Shown in pieces: positions 11,576-23,147 of a stretch of 64,000 nucleotides of DNA (position 1 is the stretch's first letter; the number at the start of each line of letters is the position of its first letter). Both the position numbers and the translations under genes were made by a program. The stretch comes from Branchinecta lynchi (lineage: Eukaryota; Arthropoda; Branchiopoda; Anostraca; Branchinectidae), in NCBI GenBank assembly GCA_023053575.1, contig JAKZAP010000007.1:17389508-17453507 (forward strand), given 5' to 3'. The notes under the pieces are model-generated. The model was not told the DNA's origin. It saw nothing but the letters and a program-made list of their open reading frames with translations, and made no database searches.

Positions 11576-12418
11576 TTTCTCAATATTACTACTTTCTCTA
11601 TTTCCTAAAACGTTTGGTGTTAGGTGCACTATATAAACTCGAAATCAAAATCTAAACTATAAAAAAAAATCAGTTTATATTTTTTGTTTATATGGTTGTA
11701 TTTATATTTACAAGTTAATCACAACCAGAATGAGCTGTAGGAATAACTATTTTGTCACATATTCAGAGGCTAAGATTACCACTATTTTTTCAGCAAATGA
11801 ATAGAAATTAACAAGGTCAATGGCATATCGTTGCATTGTGCTACTGTTATCCTTATTCTTATAATAAAGAAATAACGAAAAAAAAAATCAGTGAACAAAC
11901 TGTTACGTAAAATAAATACAATTTAACAGAGAATGTATTGAATGACGAAAAGCATCGTCTGGTCACTTTATGCAAAAACGATTGGAACATTCTGAACGAC
12001 AACCCTGCCAAGCACCCAGATGTGCCTCCGGTCCCTGGAGCTCTTGTCTGTCATTTGAGCTTCGAGTCCCAAAAAATACAATTCAAACCGCTTTTGAATT
12101 CTCTAATTTCGATCTCATTACGCTGACAAGAGGGGCTCGTGACTATTGTCCCTTCGTCTCATGTGACACGCGACAGATAATTTACTGCTGGTAAATAATA
12201 GATAATGAAATGGGAAGCTGAGCATCTCGCTGTTTCATGCACGCCATAAATCACAGGGCTGTTGTTTCCAGCATCCAAGCTCAGTTTACTTCTTTTCTCT
12301 AGTTCACTCTGCAGCGATTACGCGCAGAATTATGCGCGTTTCACGGCAAAATCTGCGTTTTGCCACATAGTCGGAAGCGTTGGTGGATTTCAGATTGCTC
12401 GACAGAACGCGTGCTTGT
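11576..12418. other. Unassigned AT-rich sequence
   Basis: No recognised gene or element. Overlapping short plus-strand frames at 11938-12194 have no family signature. Confidence 0.4.
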
Positions 12419-13370
12419 TATGGCACTTGCCCTTCGGCCAAGTGTCATATAGCGATCGCAATTTCTGTCCGTCCGTCGGTCTGTCGGTCGGTCCTGGTGT
12501 TGCTAGTTCGGGCACTTCCACATAAGCTAGGACGACGAGACTTGGTAGGGACTTCAAGTGATTAAGTTGGAAACACCGAACATTGAGGGGGAGTGGAGGG
12601 AGGGGGAATCCGGAATATCGAGAAATTTGTATCTTTTGAAGGGGTGACCGGATTTCAATGAAACTTGATATTTTGAAAGACCTCGTGCCCCAGACGACAC
12701 GATTAAATTCCGGACCGGATCCGGTGACTTTGCGGGAAGTTGGAGGGGGAGCCGGAAATCTTGGGAAACGCCTGGAGTGGAGGGTTCGGAATGAGACTTA
12801 GTGGGAAAAACAAGCACAAGTCCTAGATACGATGATGGCATACCCGGGCCGGATCCAGTCACTGTGGGTGAATTGGGGGAGATCCGAATTTCTAGTGATC
12901 CCGCGAGTTCGGTACTTCCTGATATGCTAGGACGATGAAACTTGGCAGCCGTGTCAAGAATCCCAACAGATTGACTTGAGAATGGTCGTTTCCTAGATCC
13001 GTCCATCTTGGGGCGGGGGGGGGGGGGGGTGAGAGGAATCCGGAAAATTGAAATTGATGATCGGATCTTAATGAAACTTGATAGTTAGATAGATCTTGTG
13101 TCTCAGACATCCCACTTCCAAACCGGACCAGACCCGGTGACTTTCGGGGGAGTTCATAAGTCTTAGATACGTCCTTAAAATAACCGGACCGGATCCGGGC
13201 ATTGTGGGAGAGTTGGGGGTCCGGAATTCTGGCAATCCCGCGAGTTCGGTACTTCCTGATGTACTAGGAAGTACCGAACACTTGGCAGGCATATCAAGGA
13301 CTCGACAGACTGACTTGTGAATAGTCGTTTCCCCAATCCGAACATCGTAGGGGGAATGGAGGTAGTCCCC
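12419..13370 (-). mobile_element. Family B element, reverse orientation, partial
   Basis: It starts with the family B terminal hairpin (tatggcacttg ... caagtgtcata, 12419-12449), followed by a GTCC/GTCT microsatellite (about 12466-12492) and degenerate repeats with gaaacttgg, cggaccggatccgg and ggaatccgg. The opposite terminus (gctcatatggcacttgc) is missing, so the copy is truncated near 13370, where a GC-rich stretch begins. Confidence 0.75.
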
Positions 13371-14026
13371 GAAGCCGCGGCGAAAGTCGGCGGCCCGCCG
13401 GTAAAATTCTGACGCCGTATCTTTTTAGGTAATATGTGTCAGATACTCTTATCATTGAGCTTTATCTTCCCTAGGCTCAAGATTGTTGTTCGGTTTTGGT
13501 ATCGACTAAAAAGAGGCACGGCTCGGCACGGCATGGTGCAGGAGGCACGCCTACTGTAAAAGAGGCACGGCATCCTAAAAGAAGGCGCTTGCACCAGGAG
13601 GCATGCACCGTCTGTGCCTTTTTTGGGGACCCTTTTCTGGCGTGCCTTTCTCTGGCGTGTCTTTTAGGACCCTTTTTTGGCGTGCCTTTTTTAGTATATT
13701 ACTTCTTTTGGTTGTAAACTAGGAACCTTTTCTGGCGTGCCTTTCAGGACCCTTTTCTGGCGTTCCTTTTTTTTTCAGTACTCGACTTCTATGGGTTATA
13801 AAATGTGCTTTTATAACGTGCCTTTTTACGACACTTTTTTGGCGTGCCTTTTTAGGAATATTTTCTGGCGTGCCTTTTTGGGACCCTTTTCTGGCGTGCC
13901 TTTTTTGGGACCCTTTTCTGGCGCGCCTTTTTTTGGGTACTTTTTTTGGTACTCAACGGATGCGTCAGTACCAATCAGTACCAAAGAGGCATTTATTCAA
14001 TACCTTGTGATTGCGGAAAGCGTTAA

Positions 14027-14468
14027 GTAGGAAGGACAGAGAGAACTTTCGGGAAACGACTTGCAGAGCATGAGCAAGAAACTGACCACGCCCCTCTCAA
14101 ACGGACACCGTCATAACTATACTTTCAAATCTGCACTTTCAGAACATATTTTCGAAAACCCCTCCCATTCAGTATATTTTGAAAAAGCCCAAATTCTTCC
14201 AACGTGCACCGGACTCCATCAAACCATTCGAGAAGCCGTTGAAATGAAGAAAAACCGAGCAGGCATTAACCGAGATACAGGCGAGTACTCCCTACCGGAA
14301 ACGTGGTTATTAAGGGAAGAAAATTTAAGCCTCAGTCCCTTATTAACAGCAAAACCGAAGTCGATCAATATGCAGAAAAAAATATTTCCTGCCGTCGCCC
14401 CAATCGTGCAGCAAAAACAGCAGCCGTGTCAAAAATTAAATCTCAGCACTAGTTTTTCCGTGCAGTGA
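14027..14468 (+). pseudogene. Penelope-like GIY-YIG endonuclease fragment
   Basis: Reading from 14027 gives VGRTERTFGKRLAEHEQET; after a frame shift near 14090 the frame continues NYTFKSALSEHIF, AQILPTCTGLHQTIREAVEM and NRDTGEYSLPETW, ending at the TGA at 14466-14468. This order (VGxTxRxFxxRLxEH, then SALxEH, a REAxE helix and an NRDxG segment) is that of the C-terminal GIY-YIG endonuclease of Penelope-like retroelements. The codon where the leading tyrosine should stand reads TAA (14024-14026), so the catalytic GIY part is lost. No reverse transcriptase is present. Downstream at 14395-14470 and 14600-14690 are two related tandem segments (gcagcaaaaacag ... caaaaattaaatctcag) shared with 28480-28830. 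Confidence 0.65.
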
Positions 14469-14739
14469 TTATTCAAAGCAATAGATACAGCGAGTACTCA
14501 TAATAGAAACGTAGAACGAGGCCATTAATAAAATAATATTTAAGTTTTCAGCCCCTTCTTAATAAAAAAACCGAAGTTGATCAAAATGCAGAAAAAAACC
14601 CTTTCCTGTCATCGCCCCTATGGTGCAGCAAAAACAGCGTCGGTGTCAAAAATTAAATCTCAGGACTAGTTTTGTCATTATAGTGGTATTTGAAGATAAT
14701 TTACTTTAATAAGATATTTATAGTCGGTAGAAGTTTTTA

Positions 14740-14872
14740 TTACAGGTTTGTTTCCTTCCCCGAAGTTGAACCAGAGGATTGACAGCCTGACGAGGACCCT
14801 TGCCAAGAAGGGCCGAAATATTGCTGATGAAGAATCGTAGCTGACGCATCCGTTGAAATTGTTTGAATAAAT
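14740..14872 (+). repeat. Penelope-associated tail segment
   Basis: The stretch contains gacgaggacccttgccaaga and gctgatgaagaatcgtagctg, repeated in related form near 28600-28690 and 28900-29000 and reversed at 28425-28475 and 35145-35210. Because it follows the endonuclease fragment here, I take it as the end of the same retroelement family. Confidence 0.5.
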
Positions 14873-15894
14873 AATTCTATGGGCTATAAAAGGTGATTCT
14901 ATAACGTGCCTTTTACGACACTTTTTTGGCGTGCCTTTTTAGGACCATTTTCTAGCGTGCCTTTTTAGGACCATTTTCTGGCGTGCCTTTTATGGGACCT
15001 TTTATGGCACGCCAGAAAAGGTTTTTTTTTAACCAAACGAAGTCGAATACTAAAATAAGGCACGCCAAAAAAGTGTCGTAAAAAGGCACGTTATAGAATC
15101 ACCTTTTATAGCCCATAGAAGTCGAGTACCAAAAAAAGGCACGCCAGAAAAGGGTCCCAAAAAAGGCACGCCAGAAAAGGGTCCTAAAAAGGCACGCCAG
15201 AAAATGGTCCTAAAAAGGCAAGCCAGAAAAGTGTCGTAAAAAGGCACGTTATAGAATCACCTTTTAATGCCCATAGAAGTCGAGTACCAAAAAAGGCACG
15301 CCAGAAAAGGGTCCCAAAAAGGCACGCCGGAAAAGGGTCCTAAAAAGGCACGCCAAAAAAGTGTCGTAAAAAGGCACGTTCTAGAATCACCTTTTATAAC
15401 CCATAGATGTCGAGTACCAAAAAAAGGCACGCCAGAAAAGGGTCCCAAAAAAGGCACGCCAGATAAGGGTCCTAAAAAGGCACGCCAGAAAATATTCTTA
15501 AAAAGGCACGCCAGAAAATGGTCCTAAAAAGGCACGCCAAAAAAGTGTCGCAAAAAGGCATGTTATAGAATCACCTTTTATAGCCCATAGAAGTCGAGTG
15601 CTAAAAAAAGGCACGCCAGAAAAGGGTCCTGAAAGGCACGCCAGAAAAGGTTCCTAGTTTACAACCAAAAGAAGTAAAGTACTAAAAAAGGCACGCCAAA
15701 AAAGGGTCCTAAAAAGGCACGCCAGAAAAAGGGTTCCCAAAAAAGGCACAGACGGTGCATGCCTCCTGGTGCAAGCTAGCCTTCTTTTATTATGCCGTGC
15801 CACTTTTAGTACGTGTGCCTCTTTTTAGTAGGCGTGCCTCCTGCACCATGCCTTGCCGTGCCATGCCGTGCCGTGCCGTGCCGTGCCGTGCCTC

Positions 15895-17290
15895 TTTTTG
15901 GGATCCCAAAACGTAAGTGGAGGGATACCTATGACATCGCAAAAGTTGTCCGTCTGTCCGTCCGTCCGTCCGTCTGTAAGCACGATAACTCTCGAAGGGA
16001 GTTAGATATTATGATGAAACTTGGTGTGAGGGTTCGTTGGGTCGTCGGACCAGTCAAGTTCGTAGATGGGCTTTGTAGCTCTACATTTAGGGGTGGGGGA
16101 GGGGATTCAAATTAAGGGACAAACAAAATATTTTGAAACAGCTAATGTGATAGTCGATTATGGGGTAAGAAGACATGCTGAACACGATGGTGAAAACCAT
16201 TTTGTCATCGGACAAGTAGTTCGCCCGGAATCCGGCCAAAACCGGAAAGTTTGTTGAAAGTAAACGTTTTATTTGAAGTTGATTAGATGTTCGATTTAGG
16301 GGTAGGAAGACATGCTGAAGACGATGGTGAAAATTATTTTCTCGACGGACAAGTATTTCGCTCGGAATCCGGCCCAAACCGGAAAGTTTGTTGAAAGTAA
16401 AAGTTTTATTTGAAATTGATTAGATGTTCGATTTAGGGGTAGGAAGACATGCTGAAGACGATGGTGAAAACTATTTTCTCGATGGACAAGTATTTCACCC
16501 GGAATCCGGCCCAAACCGGAAAGTTTGTTGAAAGTAAAAGTTTTATTTGAAGTTGATTAAATGTTCGATTTAGAGGTAGGGAGACACGCTGAAGACGATG
16601 GTGAAAACTATTTTCTCGACGGACAAGTATTTCGACCGGAATCCGTCCCAAACCGGAAAGTTTGTCAAAATTAAAAGTTTTATTTGGAGTTGATTAGATG
16701 TTCGATTTAGGGCAAGAGGACATGCTGAACACTTATGTGAAAACAAGTTTCTACCCGGACATGTAGTTCGTCCGGAATCCGGCCAAAACCGGAAAACAGT
16801 TGGAAGTCAAAGTTTTATTTCTAGTTGATTAGATAAGCGATTTAGGGGTAAGAAGAGATGCCGAGTCCCTGTGTGACAATCGTATTTTACCCGGACATAT
16901 AGTTCGACCGGAATCCGGCTGGAATCGGAAAATTTGTTATAAGCTAAATTTCTATTTGAAGTTGGTTAGATGTTCTTTACCGGGGAAAGGAGATACCCTG
17001 ATTTCGTCTTTGAGCTTTCTTTTTTCGCCGGACAAGTAGTTCTGGAGTTCGGCCGGAACCGGGAAATTGGCAGAAGTGACAGGAAGTTTTCGTCAAAACA
17101 GATATGACTTATAGGGGTAAACACACATGCTGAATCCAAATCTGAACTTGGTTTTCTCAGGTGATTAGCTATTTGGCCTTAACCTGTTTCTGAATTTTAA
17201 TTGTAAAAATGTTTAAGGAGTCTGGCGAAGACTGGATCTGGCTAAGACAAGACCCAGTTGTCTGGATCAGATATTGAATTTTTTATCCCA
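15895..17290 (+). mobile_element. Family A element, copy 2
   Basis: GGGATCCC lies at 15900-15907, with a GTCC/GTCT microsatellite at about 15948-15976 and clear tandem units: gttcgattta recurs at 16289 and 16426, a period of 137 bp. The right terminus is altered: atattgaattttt is followed by atcccaatt rather than the usual GGGATCCC, so the copy is truncated or mutated at about 17290. The open frames that encode PSVRPSV-like peptides arise from the microsatellite. Confidence 0.85.
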
Positions 17291-17610
17291 ATTCCTGTAT
17301 TCCTTTGCAATGAACGTTCCAAAATTGTTCACATGTTCCAAATATGGAATCCTATCTCCTATAGTAACGTTCCAAAAGTCCCCCCTCGCCCCGTGGCGGA
17401 TGCAATTCTGCCTTAAATGGAATATCGCTGTGCTCCTCTGAATCTGGTCATACGGGTCACAAGTTTCCGTACTCCCCCTCCCTCCACTGCCACACGAATG
17501 GATGGATTTAACCCGGGAAAACACGGTTTCGCTGAGCATTTATAAGCATGTGAAGTGTCATCGTCTTTCGCTTACGTGGAGTGGATGCACACAAAAGTAA
17601 GAAGACAAAT
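17291..17610. other. Unassigned sequence
   Basis: No recognised gene or repeat between family A copy 2 and the family B fragment. Confidence 0.4.
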
Positions 17611-17970
17611 GGATCACCATTACGATCGCTATATGGCACTTGAACCGAAAACTGCAAGTAACATAACAACGTTGACGATTGTGGCAAAACCGCAAAAATA
17701 CTAAAATTACAAAATACGCCGATAAATCGGCGGCGTGCCGCCAATAACTTTCCGGCGGCGCGCTGCCAAAAATTCTCTTCGCCGCCGCCGAATTTAGAAT
17801 CGGCGCGTCTTCGGGGACTAAGTGGATGGGGAATCTGGATTCTAGTGGCCTGCATAACTTTGAACGGGCGATCGGATTGAACGAAACTTGACAAGTGGAA
17901 AGAAATCTCGTCTCAGATGTTCCGTGTCCAGTCCGGATCGGAACCGATACTTGTGGGGGTGGGGGGTTGA
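17611..17970 (-). mobile_element. Family B fragment with a GC-rich insert
   Basis: Text close to the family B terminus (atcgctatatggcacttg ... ctgcaagtaacata) lies at 17625-17660. Family B internal text resumes at 17830-17965 (gaacgggcgatcgg, gaaacttgac). Between them is a GC-rich patch of short inverted repeats (ggcggcgtgccgcc, ggcggcgcgctgcc at 17725-17800). A related GC-rich patch ends the partial copy at 13370-13420. Confidence 0.55.
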
Positions 17971-18161
17971 TCACTTCCAAAAAAAGATGTACACCAAGTG
18001 GCGCGTGCCGTGTTGCCGTGCCGGTGCCGTGTTTTTTTTTCTTCAAATCGAAATATTGCGATAAACCATGATTTCTGAGGTACATGTAAATAAATTTCAT
18101 AAGATATTTGCCATAAGAATGAAGCAAGTCTACAACGTTCATGAGCTTGGATTGAATACAG

Positions 18162-19496
18162 GAGCTAGAAGCTCATATGGTACTTGCAAGGCTGGGTCAG
18201 AGAATGAAATTTAGGAATTTGCAGATTCTTGGGTTTCTTGTGTTTACTTATAAGCAACACCCTTGAAATAAGAATGATCATGGGCCTTTGGAAATCAAGA
18301 GAATGATCTGGTAAAAAGTATTTTATTTTTGCACTTTAAGGGCACTAGAAATTCATCTGAAAGCAAAACCCTTGAGGCAAACATGATGATGAGCTGATGG
18401 GGATCAGAAAAATGTATAATTTGCTCAAAATTATTTTTAGACTTTAAGGAATTCATTTGTAAGCAATACCCTTGAAGCAAAAACTATCATGGTCCTTGGG
18501 CATCATGAATATGTGACGCTTTGTTAAAAGTATTTTTTGTTCACTTGTTGGGACCAAAACTTAAGTGGAGATACTTATGACATACCTATGGAGATACCTA
18601 GACATCGCAACAGTTGTCCCGTCTTTCCGTCCGTCTGTGAGCACGATAACTCTCGAAGGGAATGGACCCACACACCCTACAACTCCCCCAAAGGTGCCCG
18701 AATCTGTTCCGGTACTGTTACGTATTTATGGCTTGTGCTTGCTCTTTCCGCCAAGTTTTCATCGCTCCACTCTAAGGGCGTCACAAGATTTCCGGTTCTC
18801 CCCTCCAACAAACCCCACCCCACATTCATGGGATCTGGTCGGAACTGATCTCGGAAATTTGAGATACGAGGCTTTTCCAAATGTTAAGTTTCGTTCAGAT
18901 CCGATCACCCATCGAAAGTTATACATGCCTCAAGACTCCGGATTCTACATCCCCCACCCCTCCCACGATGGTCAGAATGGGGCACTGACTATTTATAAAC
19001 CAATCATCTCAAGCCTCAAATGGTCCCCCAGGGTCCGAATCCGGTCCGGTTCCGTCTCTGATGTATCTAGGGCGTCTGCTTGTTCTTCCCACCAAATTTC
19101 ATCCCAATCGCTCCACTCTAATCGTGTCACAAGATTTCCGGTTCTCCCCTCCGACTCCCCCCCCCATTCGTCGGATCCGTTCAGGAATCGAAGTGGGAGA
19201 TCTGAGACACGAGATTCTAAATGTAAAGTTTCATTAAGATCCGATTACCCGTTCGAAAGTTATACATACCTCAACATTCCGGATTCTCCATCCCTCCACT
19301 TCCCCCTCGGTGGTCGGATCGGGGAAGTGACTATTTCCAAGTTAGTTTGGTTGGGTCCCTTATATGCCTGCCAAGTTTCATCGTCCTAACGTTTCTGAAG
19401 TACCCTAACTCGAGAACAGTGAACCGACAGACCGATCGACCAACAGACAGAAAAGTGATCTGTATATGGCACTTGAGCAAAGCTGCAAGTGACATA
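18162..19496 (+). mobile_element. Family B element, full length
   Basis: Left end gctagaagctcatatggtac with acttgcaaggctgggtcag; right end a GACC/GACA microsatellite and a terminal hairpin (tatggcacttg ... caagtgacata). The body holds tandem blocks with caagtttcatcg, cactctaa, gtcacaagatttccgg and gatccgat. Length is about 1.33 kb, matching the copies at 40442 and 41934. No coding capacity is recognisable; long frames here come from the repeat blocks. Confidence 0.8.
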
Positions 19497-20165
19497 AGAA
19501 CTGAGCTATTCAAGAAACCATGGATTTTAATAATTCCATATAACTTTGGACGCTTTGGAAACTCGTAAATAAGGCATCAAGAAAACAATCACAGTATTCT
19601 TCGAAATAACTCATCAAGAAAATAATGACAGTAAGCTTATAAGCATAAAGATTGAGGTCAAATTGGTTCTGGAAAGGGAAAAAAATCATAGTAAATCACA
19701 TCGAGTTAAAATCATGACACAAATAAAACAACAAGAACAAAATCACAGTAACTACTCCCCCTATGTCTCAGGATCAACACATCTGAAAGACATAGTAAAA
19801 TAGCTCTCAGGTTGACGAGTAGAAAATCTTAAATCTGCTCCCTGCAGGTAGTATAGAAAATGTAAGTTACCCATTACCCTATAGACCCAACTTCTAAGTG
19901 TGTCTATAGACACAAAGAACTGTTGATTTTGAGACAATGGGGGACTAACAGAATCTAGTCCACTTTGAATGCTGAGCCAGAATAAGGCGAATTGATAACT
20001 TGAGACTTAACAACAACAAATTATAGAGCACAACCTAACGCAGCACAACACAAATTCTTTTTAGAAGGACCACCAGTATAACTGACAGTATTTGAAACCT
20101 TGTACTTCTTTCTTTGAAATTACCAGGATAATATTTCAGGATCTCCCATAATAGCATTCAGATTT
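19497..20165. other. Unassigned AT-rich sequence
   Basis: No gene or repeat family recognised. Confidence 0.4.
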
Positions 20166-20708
20166 TCATGTAATTATACCCTGTACCCACAGCATTCTCT
20201 TATTTCTTCCTTTCCACTTGAGAATACTCTTTTGTAAAGCAATATGGTCAACTGTTGGAAGATGTAGGTTGCAATGGTAAAAAACAAATCTCTTATCCTT
20301 TGAATCCAGCCTCTCAAATGGAACATAAACATAAACTTCTGGGTCAAAACCAGAACAATGTGCTTGACATAAAGGTTGAAGTTTCTGAATTCCAGCAATA
20401 ATTTCATCACAAGCCTTCTTGCTGACTATGTGGAGATATTGAAGCTTAAGGAAAAGCTTTGCTTCTTCCCGCTCAACTGTCACATCAAGAAAATAGGAAC
20501 AAACATTTTCTCCAATATCAGTATCATCAACAACAAAAATTGGGAACTGAGATGGTATGCGAGGCTGAGGGATAGGTAAAGGTTCAGGAAGGGATGCAGT
20601 GTCAGAAGATGAAGCAGGATTAAAAACCCCAAGACAAGACAACGGGGGATTCACAATATCAGAAGGATGAACCAACTGAATGTGGACACCAAACTTGACT
20701 TACAAAAC
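20166..20708 (-). CDS. Unidentified exon-like ORF
   Basis: The minus strand is open for about 180 codons, from near 20708 to the TGA-side end at 20166. The translation has balanced composition: FGVHIQLVHPSDI, a proline/serine linker, FPIFVVDDTDIGENVCSYFLDV, AKLFLKLQYLHIVSKKACDEI, FDPEVYVYVPFERLDSKDKR, HCNLHLPTVDHIALQKSIL. The opening HIQLVH spacing looks like the tail of a C2H2 zinc finger completed by an upstream exon, but this is only suggestive. Composition and length argue for real coding sequence, either a host exon or a domesticated or repetitive gene. I do not recognise the family and give no function. The true start is unknown. Confidence 0.45.
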
Positions 20709-21009
20709 TACTATACAAAATCTTTTCTGAAAAAATAAAGGCAGAAAAGCGTATCTCGATCAATCTCCCCATGACCGAATCATCTATCGCCTAATGTTTC
20801 TCAAGAAATAACTCACTGTAGAATTTATAACCACAGTCCTTACACCTCAACCTTTCAGGTGCCACAGCATAGCATTCACCAGACAAGGCTAAGTATTAAT
20901 GCTGATTTGCTGGGTTTGACCAGGTAAGTCAGTCAGGTGAAAGTAAAACTGATTGGTATTAAATCTACAAAAACAGGATTGTAGCTTCTGAGCATTCAAT
21001 TGGTCTGAG
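20709..21009. other. Unassigned sequence
   Basis: Nothing recognised. Confidence 0.4.
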
Positions 21010-22076
21010 CAGAGGCGTTACTAGCCAAAATGTTAGGGGGGGACGAGGCATTTACCGACTGGCTGGTAATTTTTACCGAATTTTTCTACAGAAAAAAACA
21101 ACTTTTTCAACAATAAAAATGACATTTTTGAAAAAAAATCTACTGATTTTCCGAAAAATCCACTGATTTTCGGAAAAAAACGACTATTTTGACGAAAAAT
21201 CAACCAATTTTCAGAAAAAACGACTGTTTTCATGAAAAAAAATCAACTCTTTTGACGAAAAATTGCGGCGCTTGGCGCCGACTCGGTATTTTTTACCGAC
21301 TGGCCGACGGCTTTGGGGGGGGGGGGGGCATCCAGTCTAGTGCACTAGCCCCATTTCAGGCATGGTGCTCAAACGTCTAGCACCATGCCTGGGTGCTGGA
21401 TGTTCAAGCACTATACCTTAGATTTCATGTATGGTGCATGGATTGCATGGATTGCGTAGTGCGTACAGAAAAAACACAGTTTCTGTCATCACAACTGAGC
21501 ACTGGCTTGGACAGGGCTGGAATTACTACTATGAATTAGAGAAATCAAAGAAAATCCTTTATATATTTTTCACAACAAAAACAAAAGGGCTCTAATGATG
21601 ATGGAGATGAAAAACCTAACAGCACCCTATCTATTTTCCATGTATTTTCTCTATCTATTCCCCAAGAGCCAATATTCTGGTTGGCTGCTAGGTAGAAAAA
21701 GCTAAGGCACAGGACACTTTGCATGCAAAACCCTTGACTATGTAGAAAAGGAAATGAGGTTTTTCACATCTGTCATCAGCCGAGCCCTTTTGTTTTTGTT
21801 GGGAAAAATATATAAAGGATTGTCTTTGATTTCTCTAATTCATGGTAGTAATTTCAGCCCTGTCCGAGCTGGTGCTCAGCTGTTATGACAGAAACTGTGT
21901 TTTTGATGTATGCACTGTATACTGAAATCCATGCACCATACATGAAATCCAAGGTACAGTGCTTGAACGTCTAGCACCCAGGCATGGTGCTAGACGTTTG
22001 AGCACAGTGCCTGAAAAGGGGCTTGTGTACTAGACTGGGGGCATCCCCCCTCCCTCCCCCAGTTGTGACGCCTCTG
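21010..22076 (+). mobile_element. hAT-like MITE (family F) split by a nested element
   Basis: It starts cagaggcgtta and ends tgacgcctctg, imperfect inverted termini. It is flanked by an exact 8-bp target duplication ggtctgag (21002-21009 and 22077-22084). CAG...CTG ends with 8-bp duplications are the hAT signature. The body is rich in ttttaccgact and gacgaaaaatc motifs and has a G run at about 21315-21328. A second element occupies 21333-22037. The sister copy at 58266-58595 is uninterrupted. Confidence 0.88.
21333..22037. mobile_element. Nested 705-bp hAT-like foldback MITE
   Basis: Ends are cagtctagtgcactag and its inverted counterpart ctagactg, continuing into inverted arms of about 250 bp (for example gcatggtgct...aacgtctagcacc at the left and reversed at the right). 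It is flanked by an exact 8-bp duplication ggggcatc (21325-21332 and 22038-22045). Length, CAG/CTG ends and the 8-bp duplication fit a non-autonomous hAT-like element. It has no coding capacity. Confidence 0.88.
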
Positions 22077-22084
22077 GGTCTGAG

Positions 22085-22726
22085 ACAGGCTAACCAAGAT
22101 AAGCTTACGAGCATCCAGTTGTCTAATACAGGCTAACAAAGAAAACAAAAACATAGAATAAATTATTTACTTACTCTGGCAGTACTCCAGAATATCTTTA
22201 TCCTTTTCGACAAATGTATATAATGATGTGACTCCTCCATAGTGATGGGTCACAATTCGCGCCCTTATCAGTTTGAAAGATGGCGCGACAAACAAGAAGA
22301 AAACGGAATTTTCTTTTATGGAAGGGAGCTAACAAAATGAGTTTAACAGCGGGAGGTAAAGGACTTTTGATTTAGATTCCCGAGTTAACAGATACTTGTC
22401 GACGTATGGTGACAATTATGAGCCTGTTAATAGTAGAAACGTTGCCGGCTAGTTCAATAACATTTTTCTAACAGAGTTGTGAAAGTAGACGTTAATGGCT
22501 TTTTTAAAGAACAAATTCGTCTCGTCTACTATTGATTGGCTATGACACTTTATGGAAAACCAACCAATAGAAAGCATAATTCGCTTTTGTAATAAGAGTC
22601 TGAAGACTTTAAGCTGTAAAAGCTGTAATATCTTTTCGAACACCTATACAAAATATGTAATCATACGGTCAAAAATGAGTTAGGTCACCTTTACCAGCCA
22701 ATCGCAGGTTCACAAACGCCTTCACT
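22085..22726. other. Unassigned sequence
   Basis: No gene or repeat family recognised. Confidence 0.4.
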
Positions 22727-23147
22727 TAAGGCGTAATCTCACCGTTCCCTGAGGACTCCGCTTAAGGAGTAGCCGCGTTTTGTTTGTCCCGGGGAATCAC
22801 TCCCACTATTCTCCCGAGTCCCCACGGGCTGGGAATGCTCTGATTATGATCACCATCATCAAAAAGGACACCCTTTCATGTTCGGAGGGGAATCAATTTT
22901 TGCCGGTGTTGGTGCAATGTAAAATTAATTAAAAACAATCAGAATAAACAAAACCCAAAATAAAGCTGATCCAGTAATTTCGTAAACTGCACATTCATTT
23001 TTTTCGAAGAAAATCCATTTTAGAAGTATTCTCCGTGTTCTCGTTGTTTTCCTAGGCGGAGCCCGCGGGGAGTGACTCCCCCTATTTTGGCCGTTCCCTT
23101 CGATTCCCCGAGGAGTCCTCGGGGAACGGCGAGAATATACTTTTAGG
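22727..23147 (-). mobile_element. Family J non-autonomous element, copy 1
   Basis: Inverted termini contain ccgttccctgaggactcc (left) and gtcctcggggaacggcgaga (right). The body matches the copy at 43343-43808 in the opposite orientation, including ggggaatcaatttttgccgg and aattaattaaaaacaatcag. No coding capacity. Confidence 0.7.

Larger units (their letters stand above)
13508..15899. mobile_element. Foldback-type element with tandem-repeat arms
   Basis: The left arm (13508-13960) and right arm (about 15006-15899) are inverted copies in matching order: a ggcacggc-rich terminus, ggtgcaggaggcacgcct, gcaccgtctgtgcctttt, then many units of ggcgtgcctttttgggaccct, with a landmark acttcttttggttgtaaact in both arms. 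The right arm is longer and shows a higher-order repeat marked by cacgttatagaatcacc at about 15086, 15246, 15376 and 15560. A third partial arm in forward orientation lies at 14873-15005. The core (13961-14872) holds Penelope-like sequence. The right end merges directly into family A copy 2. Long arms of short tandem repeats are a hallmark of foldback elements. Confidence 0.8.

Noticed and set aside
13496..15527. ORFs with LGPFSGVPF and related repeats in the foldback arms
   Set aside because: They follow the 21-bp repeat period in both orientations and have no start context or family.
15813..16115. Plus-strand ORF with PSVRPSVCKHDNSRRE-type peptide (also near 55014, 58688, 18537)
   Set aside because: The same peptide appears wherever the family A microsatellite and leader occur; it is a by-product of the repeat, not a protein.
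16289..16700. Regular direct repeats considered as a CRISPR array
   Set aside because: The 137-bp units are continuous without unique spacers and sit in a dispersed eukaryotic element.
18565..19389. 274-residue plus-strand ORF
   Set aside because: It lies wholly inside family B repeat blocks, and its serine/proline-rich text mirrors the repeat; other family B copies have no matching frame.
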